Below are positions 56,763 through 64,000 of a DNA stretch of 64,000 bases, piece by piece. The translations under genes were made by a program, and so were the position numbers. This DNA is from Heloderma charlesbogerti (lineage: Eukaryota; Chordata; Lepidosauria; Squamata; Helodermatidae). The notes below the pieces were generated by a model. The model was not told where the DNA came from. It searched no databases and saw only the letters and a list, made by a program, of their open reading frames with translations. The number at the start of each line of letters is the position of its first letter. Position 1 is the stretch's first letter. The DNA lies in NCBI GenBank assembly GCA_026122225.1, contig JANEZZ010002239.1, positions 248,001 through 312,000 on the forward strand, in the 5' to 3' direction.

Positions 56763-56875
56763 GGAGTGAGGAACTGCAGCCTTCAGCTCCCATCTGCCCC
56801 AGCCAGTACAGCCAATGGTCAAGCATGATGGAATTTGTAGTCCAACAACATCTGAGAGCCACAGCTTCTCTGCCC
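56763..56875. mobile_element. Palindromic MITE family copy
   Basis: GGAACTGCAGCCTTCAGCTC, CCCCAGCCAGTACAGCCAAT, GTAGTCCAACAACATCTGAG and GCCACAGCTTCTCTGCCC follow the family order. Confidence 0.75.
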
Positions 56876-57068
56876 ATGTTATCAGAAGTCACTCAGAAGT
56901 TCTTAATGATTTCTTATCAATTGATTTCTGACCATGTAAAGTATATGACTAATGTTAAAGACCTGTCAAAAAGAACGTTCAGTCCAAAGGTTAGCATCCC
57001 ACATAGAACGCTATTTCCGATGTTCATATAAGACAACCTTCATAACTGAAAAGGACTTGCATACCATT

Positions 57069-57260
57069 CAGTGGAGGCTGATGGCTCAGAAGTCACTGGG
57101 GCGGTAAATCTGCTCCAGGTTTCATTCATAACCAGTCAGAACCAGAACCAGACAAGGTACAAAGCACCTTGGATAGCTCCTTTAAAGTTCTGACTGGTCC
57201 TGATTGAAACCTGGAGCGGATTTACCACCCCACTGACATCAGAGCCACCAGGTTCCACTG
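57069..57260. mobile_element. 192-bp hAT MITE with 74-bp terminal inverted repeats
   Basis: The left arm 57069-57142 starts CAGTGGAGGCTGATGGCTC. The inverted right arm (57187-57260) starts CAGTGGAACCTGGTGGCTC, and the two arms align over all 74 positions without gaps and with roughly a dozen mismatches. The target duplication ATACCATT is identical at 57061-57068 and 57261-57268. Only about 44 bp separate the arms, and nothing is encoded. Confidence 0.95.
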
Positions 57261-57435
57261 ATACCATTATTAGTGAGAACAGAACTACTGTTAAATGAAC
57301 ACAAATAAAAAGTTTTTGTTACAGTACCATGTTCCATGGCTGATATTAATGCCTACAGTTCCAAAGTAGTTGTAGAAACAGAATTTATATACTTTGTTAT
57401 TGTTCACACAGACACAAAATACAAATAATTTAGTT

Positions 57436-57672
57436 CATGGAATCATAGAACAGTAGGGTTGGAAGGGGCCTACAAGACAATTGAGTCCAACCCCCTGCTC
57501 AATCCTAGTCAAAGCATCCCTGACAGATGGCTGTCCAGCCTCATCTTGAATGCCTCCAGTGTGGGAGAGCCCACCACCTCCCTAGGTAACTGGTTCCATT
57601 GTCGTATTGCTCTAACAGACAGGAAGTTTCTCCTGATGTTCAGCCAGAACCTGGCTTCCTGTAAGTTCCTTT
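57436..57672 (-). mobile_element. CR1 LINE 3' end, inverted
   Basis: ATCATAGAACAGTAGGGTTG, GAAGGGGCCTACAAGACAAT, CCAACCCCCTGCTCAATCCT and CACCACCTCCCTAGGTAACT are the inverted end of the ATTCTATGA-type CR1 seen at 19564-19817. The broken frame on the minus strand would encode the ...NIRKNFL.. region. Confidence 0.92.
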
Positions 57673-57963
57673 ATAACTAAAGTCATGGCCATTTCCACGA
57701 GCCCAATACTCACCAATTACTGTACAATCTTTTCGGTAGAGAAATTGCTCCCCAGATTTAATTATATATGGCCTGAAAGTGGATTGCCCCTCCCATTTTT
57801 TAAATATGTCTAGGGCAGAGCTTTCCAAACTGTGTGCCGCGACACTTTAGTGTGTCGGCGGCAGTGTGTAGCTGTGTCGCGCGAAATGCAGAAAATTGTG
57901 CGGATGGGCACCGCGGAGCTCCCTTACTCGCGTTTGCTTCCCTTGGCCCCTCCCCCGGAACTT

Positions 57964-58024
57964 CCTAAAGCAGCTAATGTTAAAGCAGCTAAGGCTTAGC
58001 TGCTTTAACATTAGCTGCTTTAGG
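57964..58024. repeat. Perfect 61-bp palindrome (30-bp arms, 1-base centre)
   Basis: CCTAAAGCAGCTAATGTTAA begins the left arm, and the right arm is its exact complement. Each arm also contains two AAAGCAGCTAA units, so the hairpin is internally repetitive. Confidence 0.97.
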
Positions 58025-58039
58025 ATCATGTGGCATCTT

Positions 58040-58310
58040 GACGTAGGATGCACGTGATTGGTGGTGTTGGAGCAGTACGGCAAGGTAGAGGCGTGGGGCG
58101 AAGAGAGGGGAGGGGAGGCGCCACCCTGGGAGCAGAGCTTGGCCGACGCCGGTGCAGAGAAGTGGCAGCAGCCACCAGCCCTGTGAGATTTTGAGCGCGC
58201 CCTTCGCAGACTTCTGCACCGCACTCCAGCCAGGCCAGAGTAGCGTGCGGGTGGAAACGCAGACTGGGACTGCAGCAAGCGGGCCATCCGCCATCTTGGC
58301 CAGTCAAATA
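58040..58310. promoter_or_regulatory. Promoter-like GC-rich block inside a hAT element
   Basis: In order on the plus strand are TGACGTA (58040), CACGTG (58051), ATTGG (an inverted CCAAT, 58057) and, at the far side, CCGCCATCTTGGC (58288-58300), which contains the YY1 core GCCATCTTG. CpG density is high compared with the flanks. These are known vertebrate promoter words; their grouping here suggests the remnant of a transposon promoter and 5' UTR. Activity is inferred only. Confidence 0.35.
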
Positions 58311-58759
58311 TTTACAGCAATATAGCCTTGTAGTGACTAGTGAGACATATATATTTACACCATTTTTGTTGGACTTTTGCTTCATGTGTTTTTGCAGCTG
58401 AGCTCGTACCTGGGCCTATGTGTCCTAATATGTATTGTAAATACTTTAGTTAATTTTGTTTATTTTTCACATTTTCTTGCACTTATTTACATACTGTTAC
58501 TCATAAATGACAACAATGTATGTTATTATCTTACAAATCATATATTTTTAAGAATATAAATGAAAGGTTTTCATGAGATATGTTCTATCCCCATACATTT
58601 CGTTATTACAATTTATGTATGTGTCCGTATCTCTTATAACGGGTTAGTTTAACCTCCAGTTTGCTAGTAAAACTGAATTGCCATGTCACGAAATGATGCA
58701 TGTCTAAAAAGTGTGCCACCAACATGAAAAGTTTGGAAAGCTCTGGTCTAGGGAATGTG

Positions 58760-59150
58760 GAAGGCTGCAGAAGATTTTATACTGAAATCAGTTGTAATGT
58801 ACGTGTGTCAGAATTCCTAACATCAGTGTTGCTTCCAGGATGGACTTTGCCATTCTGACACATGGGGACAAGAGGTAAACAGAGGCTGATAAGCAGCTTT
58901 TGTGATTATAACATTCATTCTAGTTCTCATTTCTTGTTGGCCTTAAAAGGCAAAAAGGAGAAGATTTCATCACAACCAACATCCTGTTCAAGAATCAAAC
59001 CCTTTATATCAGAAGGGCTTATAAAGACTCCATTATCTTGTTATCTGAGAACCTCACAATCTGTAATGCATTTATAGCCACAACATCCTTGTGAGGCCAG
59101 GAAGGGCAGTTAACTGTCACCATCCTATAGATAGGAGACAAGGAGACTCG
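58760..59150. other. Unassigned sequence
   Basis: No family recognised; complex unique sequence at 58850-59050. Confidence 0.3.
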
Positions 59151-59154
59151 GGCT

Positions 59155-59245
59155 GCAATCCTATACACATTAACCTTGGATTAATTCCCACTGAACTCAG
59201 TGAGACTTACTTCTGAGTAGAGGTGTATAGGTTTGCACTCTGAAC
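59155..59245. repeat. ~90-bp squamate repeat, single copy
   Basis: GGCTGCAATCCTATACACAT, CCCACTGAACTCAGTGAGAC, TTACTTCTGAGTAGAGG and GTATAGGTTTGCAC give the complete order, including the complementary ends. Confidence 0.8.
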
Positions 59246-59687
59246 AATGAGAACAGGAGTTATAACATGTCAATATGCCAAGGAAGTTATAATAATTTTG
59301 GCTTGTAGTGTTTCAGTATAATCACATAAACATCTCCATATTAATTACAGCATAGAAAATGACGTTTATGCCATAATGTATTTGTTAATCTTTAAGGTGC
59401 CACAAGATACCCTGTTGTTTTTGCTGCAAGGGAGAGAGGGAGGTATTATTTATCATGGGGGCTGCTAAACATCGTATTTCCATGAGGATATTAAAGAAGC
59501 AGAAATTCCATGTAGAAGAAGAATTGCAGTGCTAGGCAGTCTATAGATCTATGCATTTCTTTTAAAATGTATTAAATATTCCAGAATGGATGCCCACATA
59601 TCACGTTAGGCCAAGATATGGAAGCATCTCTGATGCCTTGAAATAAATCATGGTTTTCAGTCTGGATTCTCCGTTAGATATCCTATC

Positions 59688-60593
59688 GTGCCTAATACTA
59701 TTTTATCCCCTATGCTGTTTAACATCTACATGAAACCGCTGGGGGAGGTTATCCAGAGGTGTGGGCTGAGGTGCCATCAATATGCGGATGACACCCAGCT
59801 CTACCTCTCTTTCTCATCAAACCCAGGTGAGGCAGTAGCTGTTCTGAATCAGTGCCTGGGCACGTTAATGGACTGGATGAGGGCCAATAAACTGAAACTC
59901 AGTCCAGACAAGACGGAGGTACTGTTAGTGGGTGGTTTGTCTGCCCGGCTAGGTGATATTCAACCTGTTCTGGAGAGGGTTGCACTCCCCCTAAAGGATC
60001 ACGTTCATAGTTTGGGGGTGCTCTTGGATCCAGAACTGTCACTTGAGGCACAGGTGAACTCAGTGGCACGGAGCACTTTTTATCAGCGTAGGCTGGTATA
60101 CCAACTACACCCTTATCTGGACAGAGATAGCCTAGCTACAGTTATCCATGCTCTGATAACTTCTCGTCTGGATTACTGCAATGCGTTATATGTGGGGCTG
60201 CCTTTGAAAACGGTCCGGAAACTTCAGCTGGTTCAAAATAGGGCAGCAAGATTGTTAACAGGGACTGGCCTGCGAGCTCATATTACGCCAGTACTTTTTC
60301 AGCTGCACTGGCTGCCAGTCCATTTCCGGGCCCGATTCAAAGTGCTGGTGTTAACATTCAAAGCCCTTAACGGCTTGGGGCCAGGTTACCTGAAGGATCG
60401 CCTCCTCCCATATGTGCCTGCCCAGACCTTAAGATCATCAGCAGCAGCCCTTCTCAGTGAGCCCCTGCCAAAGGAAGTGAGGCAGGTGGCTACTAGGAGG
60501 AGGGCTTTTTCTGCTGTGGCACCCTGGCTCTGGAATGAGCTCCCTAGGAGTTTCGCCTGGCACATACATTGTATTCCTTTCAGCACCAGGTGA
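59688..60593 (+). pseudogene. L2 ORF2 reverse-transcriptase C-terminal fragment (301 codons open)
   Basis: The frame codes for part of the enzyme that copies L2 RNA into the genome. Near residues 6-20 it has ILSPMLFNIYMKPL (RT palm block). Near residues 30-40 comes CHQYADDTQLYLSF, with the YADD catalytic aspartates intact. LKLSPDKTEVLLVG follows near 70, then the thumb and downstream region (SRLDYCNALYVGLPL near 159, RRAFSAVAPWLWNELP near 272). The start is an element truncation, not a real initiation site: the endonuclease and the first RT motifs are missing. The end is a frameshift. The usual FQHQVKTFLFSQAF tail is readable in another frame just after residue 292. An undamaged frame of this length suggests a fairly recent insertion. 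It cannot be active alone. Confidence 0.95.
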
Positions 60594-60820
60594 AGACCTT
60601 TTTATTTTCCCAGGCATTTTAGCTTTCTAAACTTTTAGCTTTGCTGTTTTAAAAATTTGTATTTTAAACTTCTGCACTGCTGCTAGGTTTTATTGTGGTT
60701 GTATTTTTATATTGTGGTTTTAATGTTCTATATATTTTAAATTGTTTATTGTGTGTTGTTTGGTTTTAATTTTTGTGAACCACCCAGAGAGCTTTGGCTA
60801 TTGGGTGGTATAGAAATGAA

Positions 60821-60868
60821 ATGAATGAATAAGTGAATGAATGAATGAATGAATGAATGAATAAATAA
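60821..60868. repeat. (GAAT)n tail of L2
   Basis: About ten GAAT units, slightly interrupted at the start, then AAATAAA. Confidence 0.95.
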
Positions 60869-61109
60869 AAAACCGTCGTCCTGATCAGCTTTTCAGCCAA
60901 GCAAGTCCTTTATTCACATGATAGGAAGCAAACTGAGACATGGATTCAGTGCAGTCCCTGGGCATGACTGCACAAGAATTTCCCATGTATTTGGTATGGA
61001 GCTTTTGGAAAACACAAGGAATGTGCGAACTCTCCCCAAGTTCTGTTTGGCTGTTCTTGTTTCCATAGCTTAACTTCTGCTGTACTCTTTTTCGCAGCCT
61101 GCAAGAAAC

Positions 61110-61305
61110 CTGACTTACTTCTGAGTAGACATAAAATGTAAGATTATGCCATAAGTCTGCAACCCTTGGCACACTTACGTGGTAGTAAACCCCATTGAAC
61201 TCAATGGGACTTCTGAGTAGACATAAAATATACGATTGTGCCATAAGTCTGCAATCCTCGGCACACTTACTTGGGAGTAAGCCCCATTGAACTTGATGGG
61301 GTGCT
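61110..61305. repeat. ~90-bp squamate repeat, tandem array (period 92)
   Basis: ATAAGTCTGCAA occurs at 61151 and 61243, and CTTCTGAGTAGACATAAAAT occurs twice, giving a 92-bp period over about two units. The last unit breaks off after GCCCCATTGAACTTGATGGG. Confidence 0.85.
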
Positions 61306-61782
61306 CTGACTCAACAGAGGACGTTGCTTCTGAGCTTGGTGGGGTGGGGGATCAGATGTGTCTCCCTTCGTTGCAGGGAGGCATTTTATCCTCTTCTCCC
61401 TCCAACTGAGAAATGTGCTCAAGCATTTACATGGCAGGCACCTGGGAATTGAGAAAAGGCCTTCCTCAGTAAGACTTGAACAGAGGCAGGAGTTGCAACT
61501 GGCAGGCGATTCTTGCCCTCGCGCCTGTCAAATCTGCTCCTACACACCCCGCTCCCATCCTCAATGCCTTCGTCATCCTGACTGTGTGCCCCCAGCAACC
61601 AAAAACAGATGCTCATTAGCAGGCAGATAGAGTGGTTTCTTCCACTATTGGAGAATTTCATGGGGAGGTCATGCCTCTCCTGTTCCATGGGCTGGAAAAA
61701 ATACCACATTTATTGCGTCTGGGGAAAACACGAGATAGGCTGGGGGAAATTGAGGGAGACGCCCTGGAGGGTAACTGTGTCA

Positions 61783-61858
61783 CCTAAAGTGCCCATAAAC
61801 TTCCGTGTGAGAGCAATCTCAATAGAAGGATAAAAGCTCCGTGTGATGAATCCCCACG
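61783..61858 (+). repeat. Intrawindow repeat shared with 10285-10375
   Basis: AAACTTCCGTGTGAGAGCAA, TCTCAATAGAAGGATAAAAG and GTGTGATGAATCCCC match the copy at 10285 in order. Confidence 0.45.
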
Positions 61859-61899
61859 TCTGGAAGCACTGAAAAAGAACATCTAATTCTAGGTTACCT

Positions 61900-61980
61900 A
61901 TTAATTTTTGTGAACCGCCCAGAGAGTTTCGGCTTTGGGGCGGTATAGAAATGAAATACATACATACATGCATAAATATT
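61900..61980 (+). mobile_element. L2 3' terminus only
   Basis: TTTTTGTGAACCGCCCAGAG, TTTGGGGCGGTATAGAAATG and a (ATAC)n-like tail match the end of the L2 copy at 60770-60868. The conserved inverted CCGCCC/GGGCGG pair is intact here. Confidence 0.88.
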
Positions 61981-62069
61981 ACCACCTTTACAGATGTGTT
62001 GCTTTCCCTACCCCTTACTAAACACACTTACTGGGAACTATGTACTAGTGAAATCAGTGGTCTTAATTC

Positions 62070-63050
62070 TTGTTCGTAGTTTTCACTCAACAGGTACCTT
62101 TGACTGATTCAGGATTTAGCCCTCTTTTCCCTCTCCTGTTAAACACTTTTGAAAAGGACAGGGAAAGGAAAAGAAAGGAAAGGAAGGCAAAGGGCATATC
62201 AAAATATGGTGCTGTGTGTATATTAATGTTTCCTGCTGCTCTGCTATGCAGAGACCAGCTTAGAGAGTACAGATATCTGTCAGGGAGCAAATACGATGGG
62301 CCACCCATCAGCCTTTCATTAAATAGCACTTGTAGTCTCTGTAATTCTATCAATAGAGTAATCCGAGCTGCTGTGGTCTCGGGATTTGATAGAACAGCAG
62401 GAGCTGGGAAATGAAGACTGACATTGTTAACAAAGTCATTTCTGCCACTTGATGCTGAGGGAAACAAGCAGAAAAACAGGACAACAATGTTTATTTGTCT
62501 ATCAACAAGAAAAGAGAGAAGGAAGGGGAGAGTAGCTAAGTGTGAAGTCTGGGGTGGCACAGTCTGTATACCCTCCCCACCCCCGGTTGCCCTAGATCTA
62601 ATCAATTCACTTTGATATTGTGTCCATCTTTACATTTATCCCACCATAGATTGCATAATAAGATCTAGATAATCAAATGCATGACTTAAAACAAAAGACA
62701 AAAAAAACCTAGGTAGGGCCCTTTGTTTTCCCTCATTCATTCAATCACAGTTATTTTCCACTGAAGATGGTGGGTGATGGGAGAACCTTATTCCCAGTGG
62801 AGAGAAATTCAATGGACAGATTTAAAAATCAAGATCCTAATATCAAGTCCTTAGCAAGGCAACTTCCTGAAACACGTAGCAAAAGGCTAAAAGACTTAGC
62901 CTCCAAGTGCAGGCGGATTAAGGATGCATACAAACAGCCAGTGATAGGAGATGAGAGAAAAGGCAAAGTGAAAATTAAGAGAGAAATAAAGATTAAGGGA
63001 GAGGGCAGAATACTTCTTTAAAAACCAAGTTGGTGGGTTTTGCAGGCTTG
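62070..63050. other. No gene; 62220-62480 looks like conserved non-coding sequence
   Basis: This stretch is free of recognisable repeats and complex on both strands, with homeobox-like and CpG-containing words (TTTCATTAAATAG, GTAATCCGAGCTG). Both strands are open for more than 110 codons (62070-62414 plus, 62087-62605 minus), without any domain, as happens in constrained unique DNA or by chance. A purine-rich GGAAA tract lies at 62158-62192. Confidence 0.3.
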
Positions 63051-63196
63051 CAATGGCTCTGAAGTTTTAAGGCTAGTGCACAGGGGCATTGCTAAGTACT
63101 TAAAAGATCTGGGACACAGGCCCATAACACAAATTTGCAAGTGCTTATATATCAGAGGTGGACTTCTTTCTTTTTGGTCAGAATTGGAAGATAGTT

Positions 63197-63232
63197 GCAG
63201 GCATAATCCCCTTAGGAGGGGATTATGCCTGC
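63197..63232. repeat. Perfect hairpin, 15-bp arms, 6-base loop
   Basis: GCAGGCATAATCCCC at 63197-63211 is exactly complementary to 63218-63232, with the loop TTAGGA. Confidence 0.95.
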
Positions 63233-63920
63233 TCTGTGTCATAAAAATAGGTATTTGGTTTTTTGTGCTATGTGCCTTTATATTTTGATTTTCTTTGAAA
63301 GGAACTGATAACTTTTTTTTATTTCCCGGCAGAATTGGATGAAAATTTCAGGCATAGTTGCCCCATTTGAAGCAACTATGATCACATCTGTCAAACTGCA
63401 GGGCGATAACCATAGGGGATTTTGTGCAAGAACAGCCCTGACATTGTGAGGGTCTCAGAAGAATAGGAGCAGGGGCTAGGGAATTATGATGCTTGACATC
63501 CAGTTTAAGGCTTTTTCGTAGCAAAGCATGGTGGCACTGGGAGAATGGCCATCTCGTGGTCCCATCCTTGCCCTCTCCCAAAGCACAGTGATTGGAGTCT
63601 ATGGTAAAATGTGCCCTAGGACTAAAAGGAAGACCTGTCAACCATGCCATCACAGTCACTCCTCCTGCAGCCCTTAGAGAAACTGAACCAAAGTATGTTA
63701 TTTCAAGACATAAAGTCTGTCCGATTCTGCTTGGGCTTCAGACTTGTCCCAAGTCAATGCACATCCCTAATATTTATATATGTAAGAGAAAGAGAGGTTG
63801 GTGTAAAGTGGCACAACAGCAAAGCAACAAGGAGGCTCTGGATCCACTGTGGATGCAGACAGGCTTAAGGTAAAATGTATAAGAAAGACAGAAGGACTAA
63901 CAACAGACTATTACACATAT

Positions 63921-64000
63921 AAAAAGGTAAAGGTGTCCCCAACCAGTCGTATCCGACTCTAGGGTGCGGTGCTCATCCCCGTTTCTAAGCCGAAGAGCCA
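63921..64000 (-). mobile_element. Sauria SINE 3' tail (cut by window edge)
   Basis: AAAAAGGTAAAGGTGTCCCC, AGTCGTATCCGACTCTAGGG and GGTGCTCATCCCCGTTTCTA, then AGCCGAAGAGCC, are the inverted 3' part of the Sauria SINE, whose tail is shared with Bov-B LINEs. The tRNA-like head would lie beyond 64000. The assignment is from memory of the family but the match is close, and this is the best marker of squamate origin in the window. Confidence 0.9.

Larger units (their letters stand above)
57816..58745. mobile_element. 930-bp hAT element with palindrome and GC-rich block
   Basis: The terminal repeats are CAGAGCTTTCCAAACT on both sides (inverted at the right). The 8-bp duplication GTCTAGGG is identical at 57808-57815 and 58746-58753. 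Inside are a perfect 30-bp-arm palindrome (57964-58024), a GC-rich, CpG-dense block (about 58040-58310) and an AT-rich right half. No transposase is readable; the minus-strand open frames at 57847-58385 (up to 146 codons) lie in the GC-rich block, have no domain, and overlap each other in three frames. The CAGNGCTTTCCAAAC-type end recalls Tip100-like hAT elements, but that is memory only. Confidence 0.93.
59688..60870 (+). mobile_element. L2-type LINE, 3' third, best-preserved copy
   Basis: A 5'-truncated L2 element contains the C-terminal half of ORF2 and a complete 3' end. The 3' UTR ends with GTGAACCACCCAGAGAGCTT and TGGGTGGTATAGAAATGAAA, then a (TGAA)n/(TAAA) tail at 60821-60868. The same 3' end without the body occurs at 61900-61980. 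The short tandem tail in place of poly-A is characteristic of L2. Confidence 0.95.

Noticed and set aside
57847..58385. Overlapping minus-strand frames of 101-146 codons
   Set aside because: All lie in the CpG-rich part of the 930-bp hAT element, are open in three frames at once and show no transposase features.
62087..62605. 172-codon minus-strand open frame
   Set aside because: No domain or motif that I recognise, it overlaps an open frame on the other strand, and it lies in sequence that looks like non-coding DNA.
63661..63760. hAT right end (CACATCCCTA at 63751-63760)
   Set aside because: The terminal word fits, but I found no partner TAGGGATGTG upstream and no target duplication.
1..64000. 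CRISPR array, operons, phage or bacterial features
   Set aside because: The LINE, SINE and hAT content shows a vertebrate nuclear genome; the tandem repeats present are microsatellites and a two-unit dimer.
1..64000. Endogenous retrovirus or other viral insertion
   Set aside because: I saw no LTR pair, primer-binding site, or gag, protease or envelope-like frame; the only reverse-transcriptase remnants are of CR1 and L2 type.

Overview
This window reads as repeat-rich, non-coding nuclear DNA from a squamate reptile (lizard or snake). The strongest taxonomic mark is at the right edge (63921-64000), where the inverted 3' tail of a Sauria SINE begins. It is supported by CR1 and L2 LINE 3' ends, a tRNA-headed SINE and a MIR/CORE-type SINE, all of types I know from lizard genomes. 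I find no complete cellular gene, no rRNA or functional tRNA gene and no CRISPR array. The only long open frames with a recognisable family are LINE reverse-transcriptase remnants.

Layout. 1-13 kb: mostly AT-rich sequence with decayed L2 pieces (1810-2812, 5448-6235, the latter split by an inverted-repeat MITE), a CR1 3' end (6902-7388) and dinucleotide tracts. 13-20 kb: a 395-bp hAT-like element lies between two copies of a ~90-bp repeat. A CR1 reverse-transcriptase fragment (18090-19817) is split by a 907-bp, CpG-rich hAT-like element full of nested palindromes. 20-35 kb: MITEs, a second 395/415-bp family member at 26843, a CR1 3' end, and two adjacent foldback elements at 28.4-29.3 kb. Parts of 33.5-34.6 kb look like conserved non-coding sequence. 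35-44 kb: L2 pieces, including a minus-strand copy split at 38898-39343 by a 446-bp relative of the palindromic hAT element, and two elements of a CAGGGC-ended hAT type. 44-57 kb: mostly unique AT-rich sequence with small MITEs, one tRNA-headed SINE, and two unexplained open frames (50219-50683 and about 53287-53592). 57-64 kb: a 192-bp hAT MITE, a CR1 3' end, a 930-bp hAT element with a perfect 30-bp-arm palindrome, the best-preserved L2 fragment (301-codon open frame with the YADD motif), a conserved-looking block and the Sauria SINE.

The main result is structural. At least six non-autonomous hAT-class transposons can be delimited to the base from terminal inverted repeats plus 8-bp target-site duplications (TSDs), four of them with identical TSD copies. 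Several lie inside older CR1 or L2 copies, giving a relative order of insertion: LINEs first, hAT elements later. No cooperating gene system is visible. The most unusual objects are the palindrome-built CpG-rich hAT family (18649-19555 and 38898-39343) and the 930-bp hAT element carrying a promoter-like GC-rich block (57816-58745). Family names rest on memory of sequence types, not on a database search.
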